From Raskinella chloraquaticus (SeqCode) (GTDB lineage: Bacteria > Pseudomonadota > Alphaproteobacteria > Rhizobiales > UBA4765), in assembly GCA_002365175.1 (NCBI GenBank), contig DEZK01000037.1, forward strand, positions 1 through 62,771: a DNA stretch of 62,771 bases, given 5' to 3'. Position 1 is the stretch's first letter. Each line of letters opens with the position of its first letter. Below, piece by piece: positions 53,701 to 61,262 of the stretch. The position numbers and the translations under genes were made by a program. Under the pieces are notes generated by a model. That model did no database searches. It was not told the DNA's origin and saw only the letters and a list, made by a program, of their open reading frames with translations.

Positions 53701-54213
53701 GGCCCCGAAATGCGTTCAACCGGCGAAGTGATGGGCCTTGACCGTGATTTCGCCGTGGCGTTCGCCAAGAGCCAGCTGGGCGGTGGCACGAAGGTGCCAA
53801 CATCCGGCACTGTCTTTGTCTCCATGCGCGATGCTGACAAGCCGCGGATCGTCGACACGGTGCGTGTGCTGAGCGACATCGGCTTTACCGTCGTTGCCAC
53901 CTCGGGCACCCAGCGCTATCTGGCCGGCCTCGGAATTCGTGTCAAAAAGGTCAACAAAGTGCTGGAAGGCCGCCCGCATATCGTTGACATGATCAAAAAC
54001 GGTGAAATTGCGCTCGTTTTCAACACAACCGACGGAGCGCAGGCTATTTCTGACAGCATGTCATTGCGTCGCGCCGCGCTTCTTCATAAGGTTCCTTATT
54101 ATACAACTCTTTCCGGAGCAGTCGCCGCTGGTCAGGGTATTGCCGCTCTCAAATCCGGGACACTGGAAGTGCGGCCATTGCAGGACTATGTGGGCAGGGG
54201 CGAGGCGCACTGA
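50734..54213 (+). CDS. carB: carbamoyl-phosphate synthase large chain
   Basis: A 1159-residue enzyme that makes carbamoyl phosphate for arginine and pyrimidine synthesis, taking ammonia from the CarA subunit (not in this window). Two homologous ATP-grasp halves are visible: the first has [20 protein letters not shown] at its start and [11 protein letters not shown]; the second has [20 protein letters not shown] and [11 protein letters not shown]. The C-terminal MGS-like domain (about residues 1020-1140, ATSGTQRYL) binds allosteric effectors. The frame is open upstream, but a GTG at 50734 with AAGG 6 bases before it gives the family length and starts at [11 protein letters not shown]. The 249 bases before it show an AT-rich promoter region and no gene. 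Confidence 0.95.
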   Translation: [1159 protein letters not shown]

Positions 54214-54320
54214 CGAACGGCAACAAGATACGACGACGGTAAGACCGTGCACAGGAACGGGCGGAATGGTTCCGCTGACCTTGATGCGCCCTCAGACCGG
54301 AATGAAGTAGCGAGGAGACG

Positions 54321-54794
54321 ATGGAAAAATTCCCGATGACTGCCGGCGGCTACGCGCAAATCCAGACCGAGCTGCGTCGACTGACCTCGGAAGAGCGCCC
54401 GCGTATCATCGAGGCGATCGCCGAAGCGCGCGCGCATGGCGACCTTTCGGAAAACGCCGAATATCACGCCGCCAAGGAAGCACAGGGCATGAATGAGGCA
54501 AAGATTGCCGAATTCGAGGATGTCCTGTCGCGCGCCGAAGTGATTGATGTGAGCAAGCTGAATGGCGATACGGTCAAATTCGGCGCCACTGCCAGCCTTC
54601 TTGACGAGGACAGCGAGGAAAAGCGGACCTACCAGATCGTCGGCGAACTGGAAGCCGATGTGAAGAAGGGCCGTATTTCGATCACCTCGCCGATTGCCCG
54701 CGCCCTCATCGGCAAGCGCGTCGGCGATGTCGTTGAGGTGACAACGCCCAGCGGACCGCGCAGTTACGAGATCCTCAAGGTCGATTTCCGCTGA
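54321..54794 (+). CDS. greA: transcription elongation factor GreA
   Basis: A 157-residue factor that rescues backtracked RNA polymerase. The N-terminal coiled coil has the acidic tip DLSENAEYHAAKEAQ (residues about 41-55), and the C-terminal FKBP-like domain has ARALIGKRVGDVVEV. GAGGAG is just before the ATG. It follows carB by 107 bases, a gene order common in this bacterial group; a small hairpin GCGGAA/TTCCGC (54262-54276) lies in its leader. Confidence 0.95.
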   Translation: MEKFPMTAGGYAQIQTELRRLTSEERPRIIEAIAEARAHGDLSENAEYHAAKEAQGMNEAKIAEFEDVLSRAEVIDVSKLNGDTVKFGATASLLDEDSEEKRTYQIVGELEADVKKGRISITSPIARALIGKRVGDVVEVTTPSGPRSYEILKVDFR

Positions 54795-54834
54795 GGCTGC
54801 ACCCGGTGACGAGCGCGGCGCCCAGGGGCAGCTC

Positions 54835-55857
54835 ATGCGCGCGCTGCTGATCAAGACTTCTTCTTTCGGTGATGTGGTTCATACCCTTCCCGCGATCAGC
54901 GATGCTGTCGCGGCGTTGCCCGGGCTGATTTTTGACTGGGTGCTCGAACCGCCCTTCGCTCCGATCGCCGCGCTGCATCCTGGCGTGGCGCGCGTCATTC
55001 CCTTGTCAATGCGCTCGCTGCGCCAGCCGACGATGGGCAATCTGCGCGCCTGGTTGTCCGCCATCAAGGCGCTGCGCGAAAGCACATATGACATCATCAT
55101 CGACGCGCAGGGATTGCTGAAATCAGCGCCCATCGCGCTGCTGGCCCGCGGGCCGGCTCACGGTTATGACCAGTCAAGCGCCCGTGAGGGATGGGCCACG
55201 TTGGCCTATGGCAGACGCCATCATGTAGCCCGCAACCAGCACGCCATCCAGCGTACCCGCATGTTGTTTGCAGCAGCGCTCGATTATCCATTGCCGATCA
55301 ACCCGCCAGTCTTCGGCATCAGCAAGGAGGAGTCGCCTGCAGCCAACGCCAGCCGTGACGTCTTCCTCGTTCACGCCACCTCGTGGTCGAGCAAATTATG
55401 GGCGCTGGAATCATGGCGAGAGCTGGCAATTCTCCTCGCCGGGCAAGGTCATCACGTGGTCGTCCCCGCCCATGGCGAGGCAGAGCGCCAGCGCGCGGAA
55501 TGGATCGTATCTGCCATACCCGACAGCGAAATCCTGCCACCGATGGCCCTTGGTGCCTTGGCCGGCCGCATCGCAAGCGCCCGAGCTATGGTGGCCTGCG
55601 ACACCGGGCTCGCTCATCTCGGCGGCGCGCTGGGCGTGCCAACCCTCACTCTTTATGGCCCGACTACGCCGAACCTCACCGCAACAGCCGGCGCGCGCGT
55701 GTTGAATCTCGCAGCTGGCGCCGATACCTGCGTCCATTTGCCATGCCTGAGCCGCCAATGCCGGCGCGCAAATAATGACCAGTCATCACCATGCCTGCAG
55801 ACGATCACGCCACAATTTGTCGTATCCTGTCTTTCCCGGCTGATGACACACGATTAA
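54835..55857 (+). CDS. waaC: lipopolysaccharide heptosyltransferase I (GT9)
   Basis: A 340-residue glycosyltransferase that adds heptose to the lipopolysaccharide inner core. The N-terminus has LIKTSSFGDVVHTLPAISDA, the acceptor-side hallmark, and the C-terminal half has ARAMVACDTGLAHLGGALGVPTLTLYGPT, the donor-binding motif of GT9. Length and motifs favour WaaC (heptosyltransferase I) over WaaF. It follows greA after 40 bases. Its TAA overlaps the stop of the convergent TadG-like gene by four bases (TTAA). Confidence 0.87.
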   Translation: MRALLIKTSSFGDVVHTLPAISDAVAALPGLIFDWVLEPPFAPIAALHPGVARVIPLSMRSLRQPTMGNLRAWLSAIKALRESTYDIIIDAQGLLKSAPIALLARGPAHGYDQSSAREGWATLAYGRRHHVARNQHAIQRTRMLFAAALDYPLPINPPVFGISKEESPAANASRDVFLVHATSWSSKLWALESWRELAILLAGQGHHVVVPAHGEAERQRAEWIVSAIPDSEILPPMALGALAGRIASARAMVACDTGLAHLGGALGVPTLTLYGPTTPNLTATAGARVLNLAAGADTCVHLPCLSRQCRRANNDQSSPCLQTITPQFVVSCLSRLMTHD

Positions 55858-57698
55858 GGCGCGATGGCCAAGGGTGGATCATTGCTGAGACCATTGTCGC
55901 AGCGAATCGCACAGATCCGGATATCTGCCACCAGCGCTCCTTGCGTATCGGATGTTCCCTCCCCTTTGAAGGTAAGCCAATAAAATCGCGCCTTGGTGAC
56001 TTTCACCGTAATGCGCCGTGTTGTCCAACCTGATGAATAAGCGCAATAATCGATCATCTGCGAGGGGCGATTGCCGGCACTCGTCGTAACATCGCTGTCA
56101 AGCCATACGCTAACCGCATTCGTGTCATGCGGAGCTGTGAAACTCGGATAGGGCATTGCATATCCAGGCCCCCAAAAACTTCCCGTCTCTGTACCAGGAG
56201 GCAAAGTCGAGACGGGATAGTCAGTTGCCTTGTTGGCACAGTAAATCGTACCACTCCCCAGGCTCGGAAAATTCACCCGCGACAGATAATTATAAGCAAT
56301 CTGGTACGTACCCGGCGGTAGAAGTATTTTATGCGACAACGCGCGATTGGCAAACTCATCGAGCTCGAGAACTTGCTGCTCGCCGCCAGGAAGAGTGGCA
56401 AGTGAGGGCGCGCGATCCCAAATTTCAAAGGCATTGGCACCAACCGGAACCCAATCATTGACAGCAAGGCTGTTTTCAAATGCCGAACGCCAAGCCGAAA
56501 AATTCTCGCGCAACAGCACCTGCCCCGCGATCTCGAATGGCGCCGTCAGCCGGCTTCCATTACAATATTGATAACAAAGGCGAATATTGTCGAGTTGCCC
56601 CCCTTCGAGATAAGTATTACTTCCTTGGCCCGCATAAGTCAGCCAATAATCGCCGGTCGTTGTGACCGTGATCATCACCGAGCGCTCGATCCACCCCTTG
56701 GAATAGATGCACACATCAATGAGGTCCGCTGGCCGCCAGGACGGGCTTGTGGGGCGGATCGCACCTTCGAGATAATTGGCAGAAAAATCAGCTTCGTCGG
56801 CGCTGAAATAAACCCCAACCCTGCTGGTATCAGACGTTGCCCAGGCGACATCAGCCGCCGCATTCGCACATATTGGCGCTGGATCATTATTGAATACGTC
56901 GTTGCCGAAGCGCGTTGACCCGGCATAGGCCGCAACCGCCGCGTATGCATTTCCCGTATATTGATAGCGCAATTCATAGACGCCGGCAGCGAGCGACAGT
57001 TTCCTTGATATGGAAAGATTATAATATCCAACCAATTCACCAACGTGGCTGCCATCGGGTGATGGTTGCTTATATCCATCATTGATCTTCAGGCCAAAAA
57101 AGTATGGCGCGCCGTCCCCTACAGTTCTCCATCCATTGAAATTTCTCGAATAAAAAGTTGAGCCCGGATTATTGTTGTAAACAGTTTCCGTGCTGAGGGG
57201 GGGAGTTTCAAAGGTTTCCTTGAAAATTTCAGCACCCGCCGACAATTGCGGCGGTACTGGGTAGCATTGTTGATCAACTGACACTTGAATAGACGCGATA
57301 TTGAACAGACCCAGGAAAGTCGTTGGTACAGCGTAACTCCCGCTCATCCGCGCCGGCCCATTGCTGACGGCCGTGAAGTTTGCATTGACGAGGTCCGTCG
57401 TGACATTTTGTGAAGCAAGATTGGCGTTGAAAAACGACCTGACCGCCGCTCCGCCACTTTCAGTGTCGGCCACTAAAGACGTCTTCTTTGCATATTGACA
57501 TGCAAGGCTGGCCGCCTGGTATAATTTTTGGCGCGCCAACTGCGCCATCCCGAAATCAAGTGCTGCTCCAGAAATGCCGACCAGAATGATCATCGACAAC
57601 GCGGCCATGATCGAAAAAGATCCACCCTCATCATCAATGAGGGAATTAATGTGACTTAAGCATATCTTTTTATTGAAAACGGGCATGTCTTTTACCAT
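55854..57698 (-). CDS. TadG-like secreted protein with two repeated C-terminal domains
   Basis: A 614-residue protein, unlike neighbours in being AT-rich. Residues 28-50 form a pilin-type membrane helix after a GGSFSIM motif, as in TadE/TadG minor pilins. Residues about 155-385 and 393-607 are two copies of a beta-rich domain. Each has a GxYxLxYxY strand, an ID-C-YS-GW-R motif and a YWLT-GxG...G-L-IR-C--C end (for example residues 328-376 and 549-600). This looks like a carbohydrate- or adhesin-type fold, duplicated, which I cannot name. Conserved cysteines could form disulfides. No other pilus gene is in the window. No good Shine-Dalgarno is seen for the starts at 57698 or 57686. Confidence 0.7.
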   Translation of the reverse strand: MVKDMPVFNKKICLSHINSLIDDEGGSFSIMAALSMIILVGISGAALDFGMAQLARQKLYQAASLACQYAKKTSLVADTESGGAAVRSFFNANLASQNVTTDLVNANFTAVSNGPARMSGSYAVPTTFLGLFNIASIQVSVDQQCYPVPPQLSAGAEIFKETFETPPLSTETVYNNNPGSTFYSRNFNGWRTVGDGAPYFFGLKINDGYKQPSPDGSHVGELVGYYNLSISRKLSLAAGVYELRYQYTGNAYAAVAAYAGSTRFGNDVFNNDPAPICANAAADVAWATSDTSRVGVYFSADEADFSANYLEGAIRPTSPSWRPADLIDVCIYSKGWIERSVMITVTTTGDYWLTYAGQGSNTYLEGGQLDNIRLCYQYCNGSRLTAPFEIAGQVLLRENFSAWRSAFENSLAVNDWVPVGANAFEIWDRAPSLATLPGGEQQVLELDEFANRALSHKILLPPGTYQIAYNYLSRVNFPSLGSGTIYCANKATDYPVSTLPPGTETGSFWGPGYAMPYPSFTAPHDTNAVSVWLDSDVTTSAGNRPSQMIDYCAYSSGWTTRRITVKVTKARFYWLTFKGEGTSDTQGALVADIRICAIRCDNGLSNDPPLAIAP

Positions 57699-58199
57699 TC
57701 TGGTATCGTTCGATGCCGTACATTAGTACAAATGTGTATATATTCTTGCAATTTGCTGAGTTAACGCGCCCTCAATATTTAGCTTAAAATCTTATGTCAT
57801 AAACAAAATTCCCCCGTAAAATCAACGCTGCAGCACAATACAACTCGGCGGCCATCTAAGGTATTTTCCGATCAAGTGGATGTCTGGCGATCGCAAGAAC
57901 ATGCCTCGACACCACAATAGAGTGCATGATCGGACGCAATAAGGCTGGCGCGGCGTTTGCGCATGAGGAGTTCAGTCCCATGATGAGAGCGCATGACGAG
58001 CGCAAGCCAGACAGGGCGTCGTCATCTGGGTGGTCGATCAGGCCTTCCGGCGTACGCAGTCATCACGACGCCAAATGACGTCCTTGTGTACTGCGCCGGC
58101 GGCAACAAAAATCTACGTTCGGCCTAACTTGGTATCAGGACAATATGTGTTCTCAACATCTGTCGAACGACGTGGATGCGCCAGATCCAGGAGGCCAGA
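57699..58199. other. 500-base intergenic region without a clear gene
   Basis: AT-rich at 57700-57840 (near the TadG-like start), then ordinary GC content. A 32-codon frame (57980-58078) has GAGGAG 9 bases before its ATG but no family I recognise. An inverted repeat ACATT/AATGT lies near 57720. No tRNA, repeat array or terminator is visible. Confidence 0.5.
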
Positions 58200-58382
58200 T
58201 TGCGTCACCTTTCCGTATTTTTGTTGATTGTTTTGCTCGGCGGATGCCAGGTCAATCGCGACGCATTCCCAAGACCCGCCATTCCCCAGGGCGCCTCCGC
58301 CGACGAGATCGAACGCATCCTGTGCCGGCAATCACCGGCCTCGCCGTGGTATGTCCCGTGCGGCAGGGGCGGCGGCCGCTGA
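58200..58382 (+). CDS. small lipoprotein with TTG start
   Basis: A 60-residue predicted lipoprotein. The TTG at 58200 is preferred over an ATG at 58176 because GGAGG lies 5 bases before it and the protein then begins MRHLSVFLLIVLLGGC, a standard signal with a LGGC lipobox (lipidated C16). The mature part (QVNRDAFPRPAIPQG...) has a CRQSPASPWYVPCG stretch with two cysteines that could pair. Function is unknown. It ends 2 bases from the convergent Lrp-type gene. Confidence 0.6.
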   Translation: MRHLSVFLLIVLLGGCQVNRDAFPRPAIPQGASADEIERILCRQSPASPWYVPCGRGGGR

Positions 58383-58384
58383 GG

Positions 58385-58864
58385 CTAGCGACCAGCAGCG
58401 TTGATCGGCATCATCGCCTCATCCTTGGTGACGCGGATCGCCAGCATGGTTTTGACATGCGCTACATTAGGCGTACGCGTCAGGTCGTTGATGATGAAGT
58501 TCTGAAAGCTTGAAAGATCATGGGCGACGCATTTGAGAATGAAGTCGGCCTCACCTGACAGCATGATACATTCACGCACCACCGACCACGCCTGAACCTG
58601 GGCCTCGAACGCCTTCAGATCGTGGTCCGCCTGACTGTGGAGACCAACCATGGCGAACGCCAGAACCTCGCAGCCCAAACGCTTGATGTCGAGAAGCGCT
58701 CTGTAACCCGTAATCAGACCGGCCTCTTCCAGCCCCCGGACACGGCGCAGACAAGGCGGCGGCGAAATACCGACGCGGCGCGCCAGTTCGACATTCGTCA
58801 TCCGCCCCTCGCTCTGCAGCAGCGCCAGGATTTTCCAGTCGATGGCATCGAGTTGGGCAATCAT
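58385..58864 (-). CDS. Lrp/AsnC-family regulator
   Basis: A 159-residue regulator with an N-terminal helix-turn-helix (DAIDWKILALLQSEGRMTNVELARRVGISPPPCLRRVRGLE, about residues 6-46) and a RAM domain with CIMLSGEADFILKCVAHDL. It is divergent from trxB, an arrangement common in Hyphomicrobiales, and the 187-base intergenic region probably holds its own and the trxB promoter. Confidence 0.9.
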   Translation of the reverse strand: MIAQLDAIDWKILALLQSEGRMTNVELARRVGISPPPCLRRVRGLEEAGLITGYRALLDIKRLGCEVLAFAMVGLHSQADHDLKAFEAQVQAWSVVRECIMLSGEADFILKCVAHDLSSFQNFIINDLTRTPNVAHVKTMLAIRVTKDEAMMPINAAGR

Positions 58865-59051
58865 GTTTTTTCCGAAGCGATCATGCGGTAAATATAATGC
58901 ATTGCAGGGGCAAAGACATAGGAGTCGGCGAACGAAGAATCGCTTGTGCCATAAGCCTTGGCGACATTACATAGTCGCTTGACGCTCATGTCCACCAAGC
59001 TAACGCCATACACCTGGCAGCCTCCTTATGCCTGCATCACGGAACCACACC

Positions 59052-60014
59052 ATGACCGCACAGCACAGCAAGCTCATCATCATCGGCTCGGGACCGGCAG
59101 GCTATACTGCGGCCATCTACGCCGCCCGCGCCATGCTGGAACCGGTCCTGATCGCCGGCCTGCAACCGGGCGGCCAGCTGACGATCACCACCGACGTCGA
59201 AAATTATCCCGGTTTTGCCGAAACCATCCAGGGGCCATGGCTGATGGACCAGATGAAGGCGCAGGCCGAGCACATGGGCACCCGCATGGTCTCCGACATT
59301 ATCGTCAAGGCCGATCTGTCGCGCCGCCCCTTCCAGTTGACCGGCGATAGCGGCGCCCTCTACACGGCTGACGCGCTCATCATCGCCACCGGTGCGCAGG
59401 CAAAATGGCTCGGCCTGCCAAGCGAACAACATTTTCAGGGGCATGGCGTCTCGGCCTGCGCCACCTGCGATGGCTTCTTTTACCGCAACAAGGAAGTGGC
59501 GGTCGTTGGTGGCGGCAATACGGCGGTCGAGGAAGCGCTGTTTCTCACCAAATTCGCCTCGAAAGTAACCGTGATCCACCGTCGCGACAGCTTCAAGGCG
59601 GAAAAGATTCTGCAGCAGCGCCTGCTCGCTCATCCCAAGGTCGAGATCGTCTGGAACAGTGCGCTGGACGCAGTGCTCGGCAGTGAAAATCCGCGCGGCG
59701 TTACCCATATGCGCCTGCGCGATACGCGCACCGGCGCACTCACCGAGCGCCCCGTTGACGGCGTCTTCATCGCCATCGGCCACGCGCCATCGGTGGAACT
59801 CTTTAGCGGTGAGCTCAAGATGAAGCCCTCCGGCTATTTATGGACGGCGCCGAATTCGACACTGACCTCGCGCGAAGGCGTGTTCGCGGCCGGCGACGTG
59901 ACCGATGACATCTTCCGGCAAGCCGTCACTGCCGCCGGGATGGGTTGCATGGCAGCCCTTGAGGCAGAAAAATATCTCGCTCATGGGCAGATCGTGACCG
60001 CCGCAGCGGAGTAA
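59052..60014 (+). CDS. trxB: thioredoxin reductase
   Basis: A 320-residue flavoprotein that reduces thioredoxin with NADPH. FAD binding is by IIGSGPAGYTAAIYAARA (about residues 10-27), the redox pair C136/C139 is in SACATCDGFFY, NADPH binding is by VVGGGNTAVEEALFL, and the C-terminal FAD motif is GVFAAGDVTDDIFRQAVTAAGMGC. The start at 59052 is 11 residues before the first conserved motif; a longer frame (59028) is less likely. A LysR-type gene follows on the same strand after 120 bases that hold a 26-bp palindrome. Confidence 0.95.
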   Translation: MTAQHSKLIIIGSGPAGYTAAIYAARAMLEPVLIAGLQPGGQLTITTDVENYPGFAETIQGPWLMDQMKAQAEHMGTRMVSDIIVKADLSRRPFQLTGDSGALYTADALIIATGAQAKWLGLPSEQHFQGHGVSACATCDGFFYRNKEVAVVGGGNTAVEEALFLTKFASKVTVIHRRDSFKAEKILQQRLLAHPKVEIVWNSALDAVLGSENPRGVTHMRLRDTRTGALTERPVDGVFIAIGHAPSVELFSGELKMKPSGYLWTAPNSTLTSREGVFAAGDVTDDIFRQAVTAAGMGCMAALEAEKYLAHGQIVTAAAE

Positions 60015-60044
60015 TTCCGCCGTTCCGCCGTAACAAAATTCAGA

Positions 60045-60070
60045 ATTCTTGATCGAATTCGATCAAGAAT
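60045..60070. promoter_or_regulatory. 26-bp perfect palindrome upstream of lysR
   Basis: The left half is ATTCTTGATCGAA and the right half is its exact reverse complement, so all 26 positions match. The symmetry contains TTGATCGAATTCGATCAA with a T-N11-A core. It is most likely the site of the LysR-type protein encoded 65 bases downstream, though hairpin formation at the end of the trxB transcript is also possible. Confidence 0.6.
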
Positions 60071-60134
60071 CGACATGTCTCTTCGCCCGAACCCGCATTA
60101 CGCTGTTACGTCTAGGTCGAGAGGGAAGCCAGCT

Positions 60135-61025
60135 ATGGATTGGGACAAGCTGCGGGTCTTTCATGCCGCCGCCGCCGCCGGCAGCTTTACGCATGCCGGC
60201 GAAGCCCTGGGGCTGTCGCAATCAGCCGTCAGCCGCCAGGTCTCGGCCCTGGAGGGCGAATTGCGCGTCCCGCTGTTCCACCGTCATGCCCGTGGACTTA
60301 TCCTGACCGAACACGGAGAGACACTCTTTGGTGCCACCCGCGACGTGTTGCTCAAGCTTGAAACCGTCAAGCAATCGCTCTCCGACAGTCGCGAAAAGCC
60401 CAATGGCGAATTGCGCGTCACGACGACGATTGGTTTGGGCGTGGCCTGGCTCGCGAGCCGCCTCAAGGATTTCAGCGAGCGTTACCCTGAGATCAGCATC
60501 ACGCTGTTGCTGACCGATGAGGAACTTGACCTGTCGATGCGTGAGGCCGATGTCGGCATCAGGTTACGCCAGCCGACGCAGCCCGATCTCATCCAGCGAA
60601 AGCTCTTCACTGTTCACTTCCACGTCTATGGTTCAAGCGACTACATCGCCCAGCATGGCGCGCCCACCGATATCGCCGAACTCGATCATCATCGTCTGCT
60701 GTCCTATGGTGGCAGCCTGATGAACTATCTGCGCCCGCTTAATCTTCTGCTCCAGGCAGGGCGGACAAATGGTGATCTGCGTCGGCCGATCCTGACGGTG
60801 AATAACATCACCGCGCTTAAAAACGCGACCGAAAGCGGCATGGGTCTGGCGATTTTGCCCGATTACCTGATTGACGACAAAACCAACCTGGTACCGCTCA
60901 TGCCAGGCACGACGATGCCCGCCTTCGATACCTATTTCGTTTATGCCGAGGAGTTGCGCAATCTGGCGCGCGTCCAGGTCTTCCGCGACTTTCTGGTCGC
61001 CAAGGCACAGGGCTGGCAATATTGA
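60135..61025 (+). CDS. LysR-family transcription regulator
   Basis: A 296-residue regulator. Residues about 2-62 are the winged helix-turn-helix (DWDKLRVFHAAAAAGSFTHAGEALGLSQSAVSRQVSALE), and residues about 88-290 the periplasmic-binding-protein-like effector domain. The ATG at 60135 is chosen by homology and GGGAAG upstream. The gene follows trxB as in many Hyphomicrobiales; the effector and targets are unknown, but the palindrome in front suggests autoregulation. Confidence 0.9.
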   Translation: MDWDKLRVFHAAAAAGSFTHAGEALGLSQSAVSRQVSALEGELRVPLFHRHARGLILTEHGETLFGATRDVLLKLETVKQSLSDSREKPNGELRVTTTIGLGVAWLASRLKDFSERYPEISITLLLTDEELDLSMREADVGIRLRQPTQPDLIQRKLFTVHFHVYGSSDYIAQHGAPTDIAELDHHRLLSYGGSLMNYLRPLNLLLQAGRTNGDLRRPILTVNNITALKNATESGMGLAILPDYLIDDKTNLVPLMPGTTMPAFDTYFVYAEELRNLARVQVFRDFLVAKAQGWQY

Positions 61026-61078
61026 GCATGGCGTTGCTGGCGCATATCCGCCATGCCGTTACGCACATTCTCGAATTG

Positions 61079-61104
61079 GTCATGGCGCGCCATATTGCCA
61101 TGAC
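61079..61104 (+). other. stem-loop in the 3' region of lysR
   Basis: GTCATGGC pairs with GCCATGAC around a 10-base loop (8-bp stem). It lies between the lysR stop and the terminator and could belong to a 3' untranslated region or a small RNA. The 237-base gap 61026-61262 has no protein gene that I can support. Confidence 0.35.
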
Positions 61105-61188
61105 GAATAGCGCAACTCGACCTCCCTGCTTTTCGTCTGCGCCCCCAACGCAGTCTGTTCCCACAGTGCCCCAAGCACCGAAACTTTA

Positions 61189-61226
61189 AAGCCGGACCTG
61201 ACAATCAGGCCCGGCTTCTTGTTTTT
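61189..61226 (+). terminator. intrinsic terminator downstream of lysR
   Basis: AAGCCGGACCTGA and TCAGGCCCGGCTT pair over 13 positions (one A-C mismatch) with loop CAA, followed by CTTGTTTTT. It lies 163 bases after the lysR stop. Confidence 0.88.
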
Positions 61227-61262
61227 CGGAGGGTCAGGAACGATGGCGGATGCAGGCGCTTT

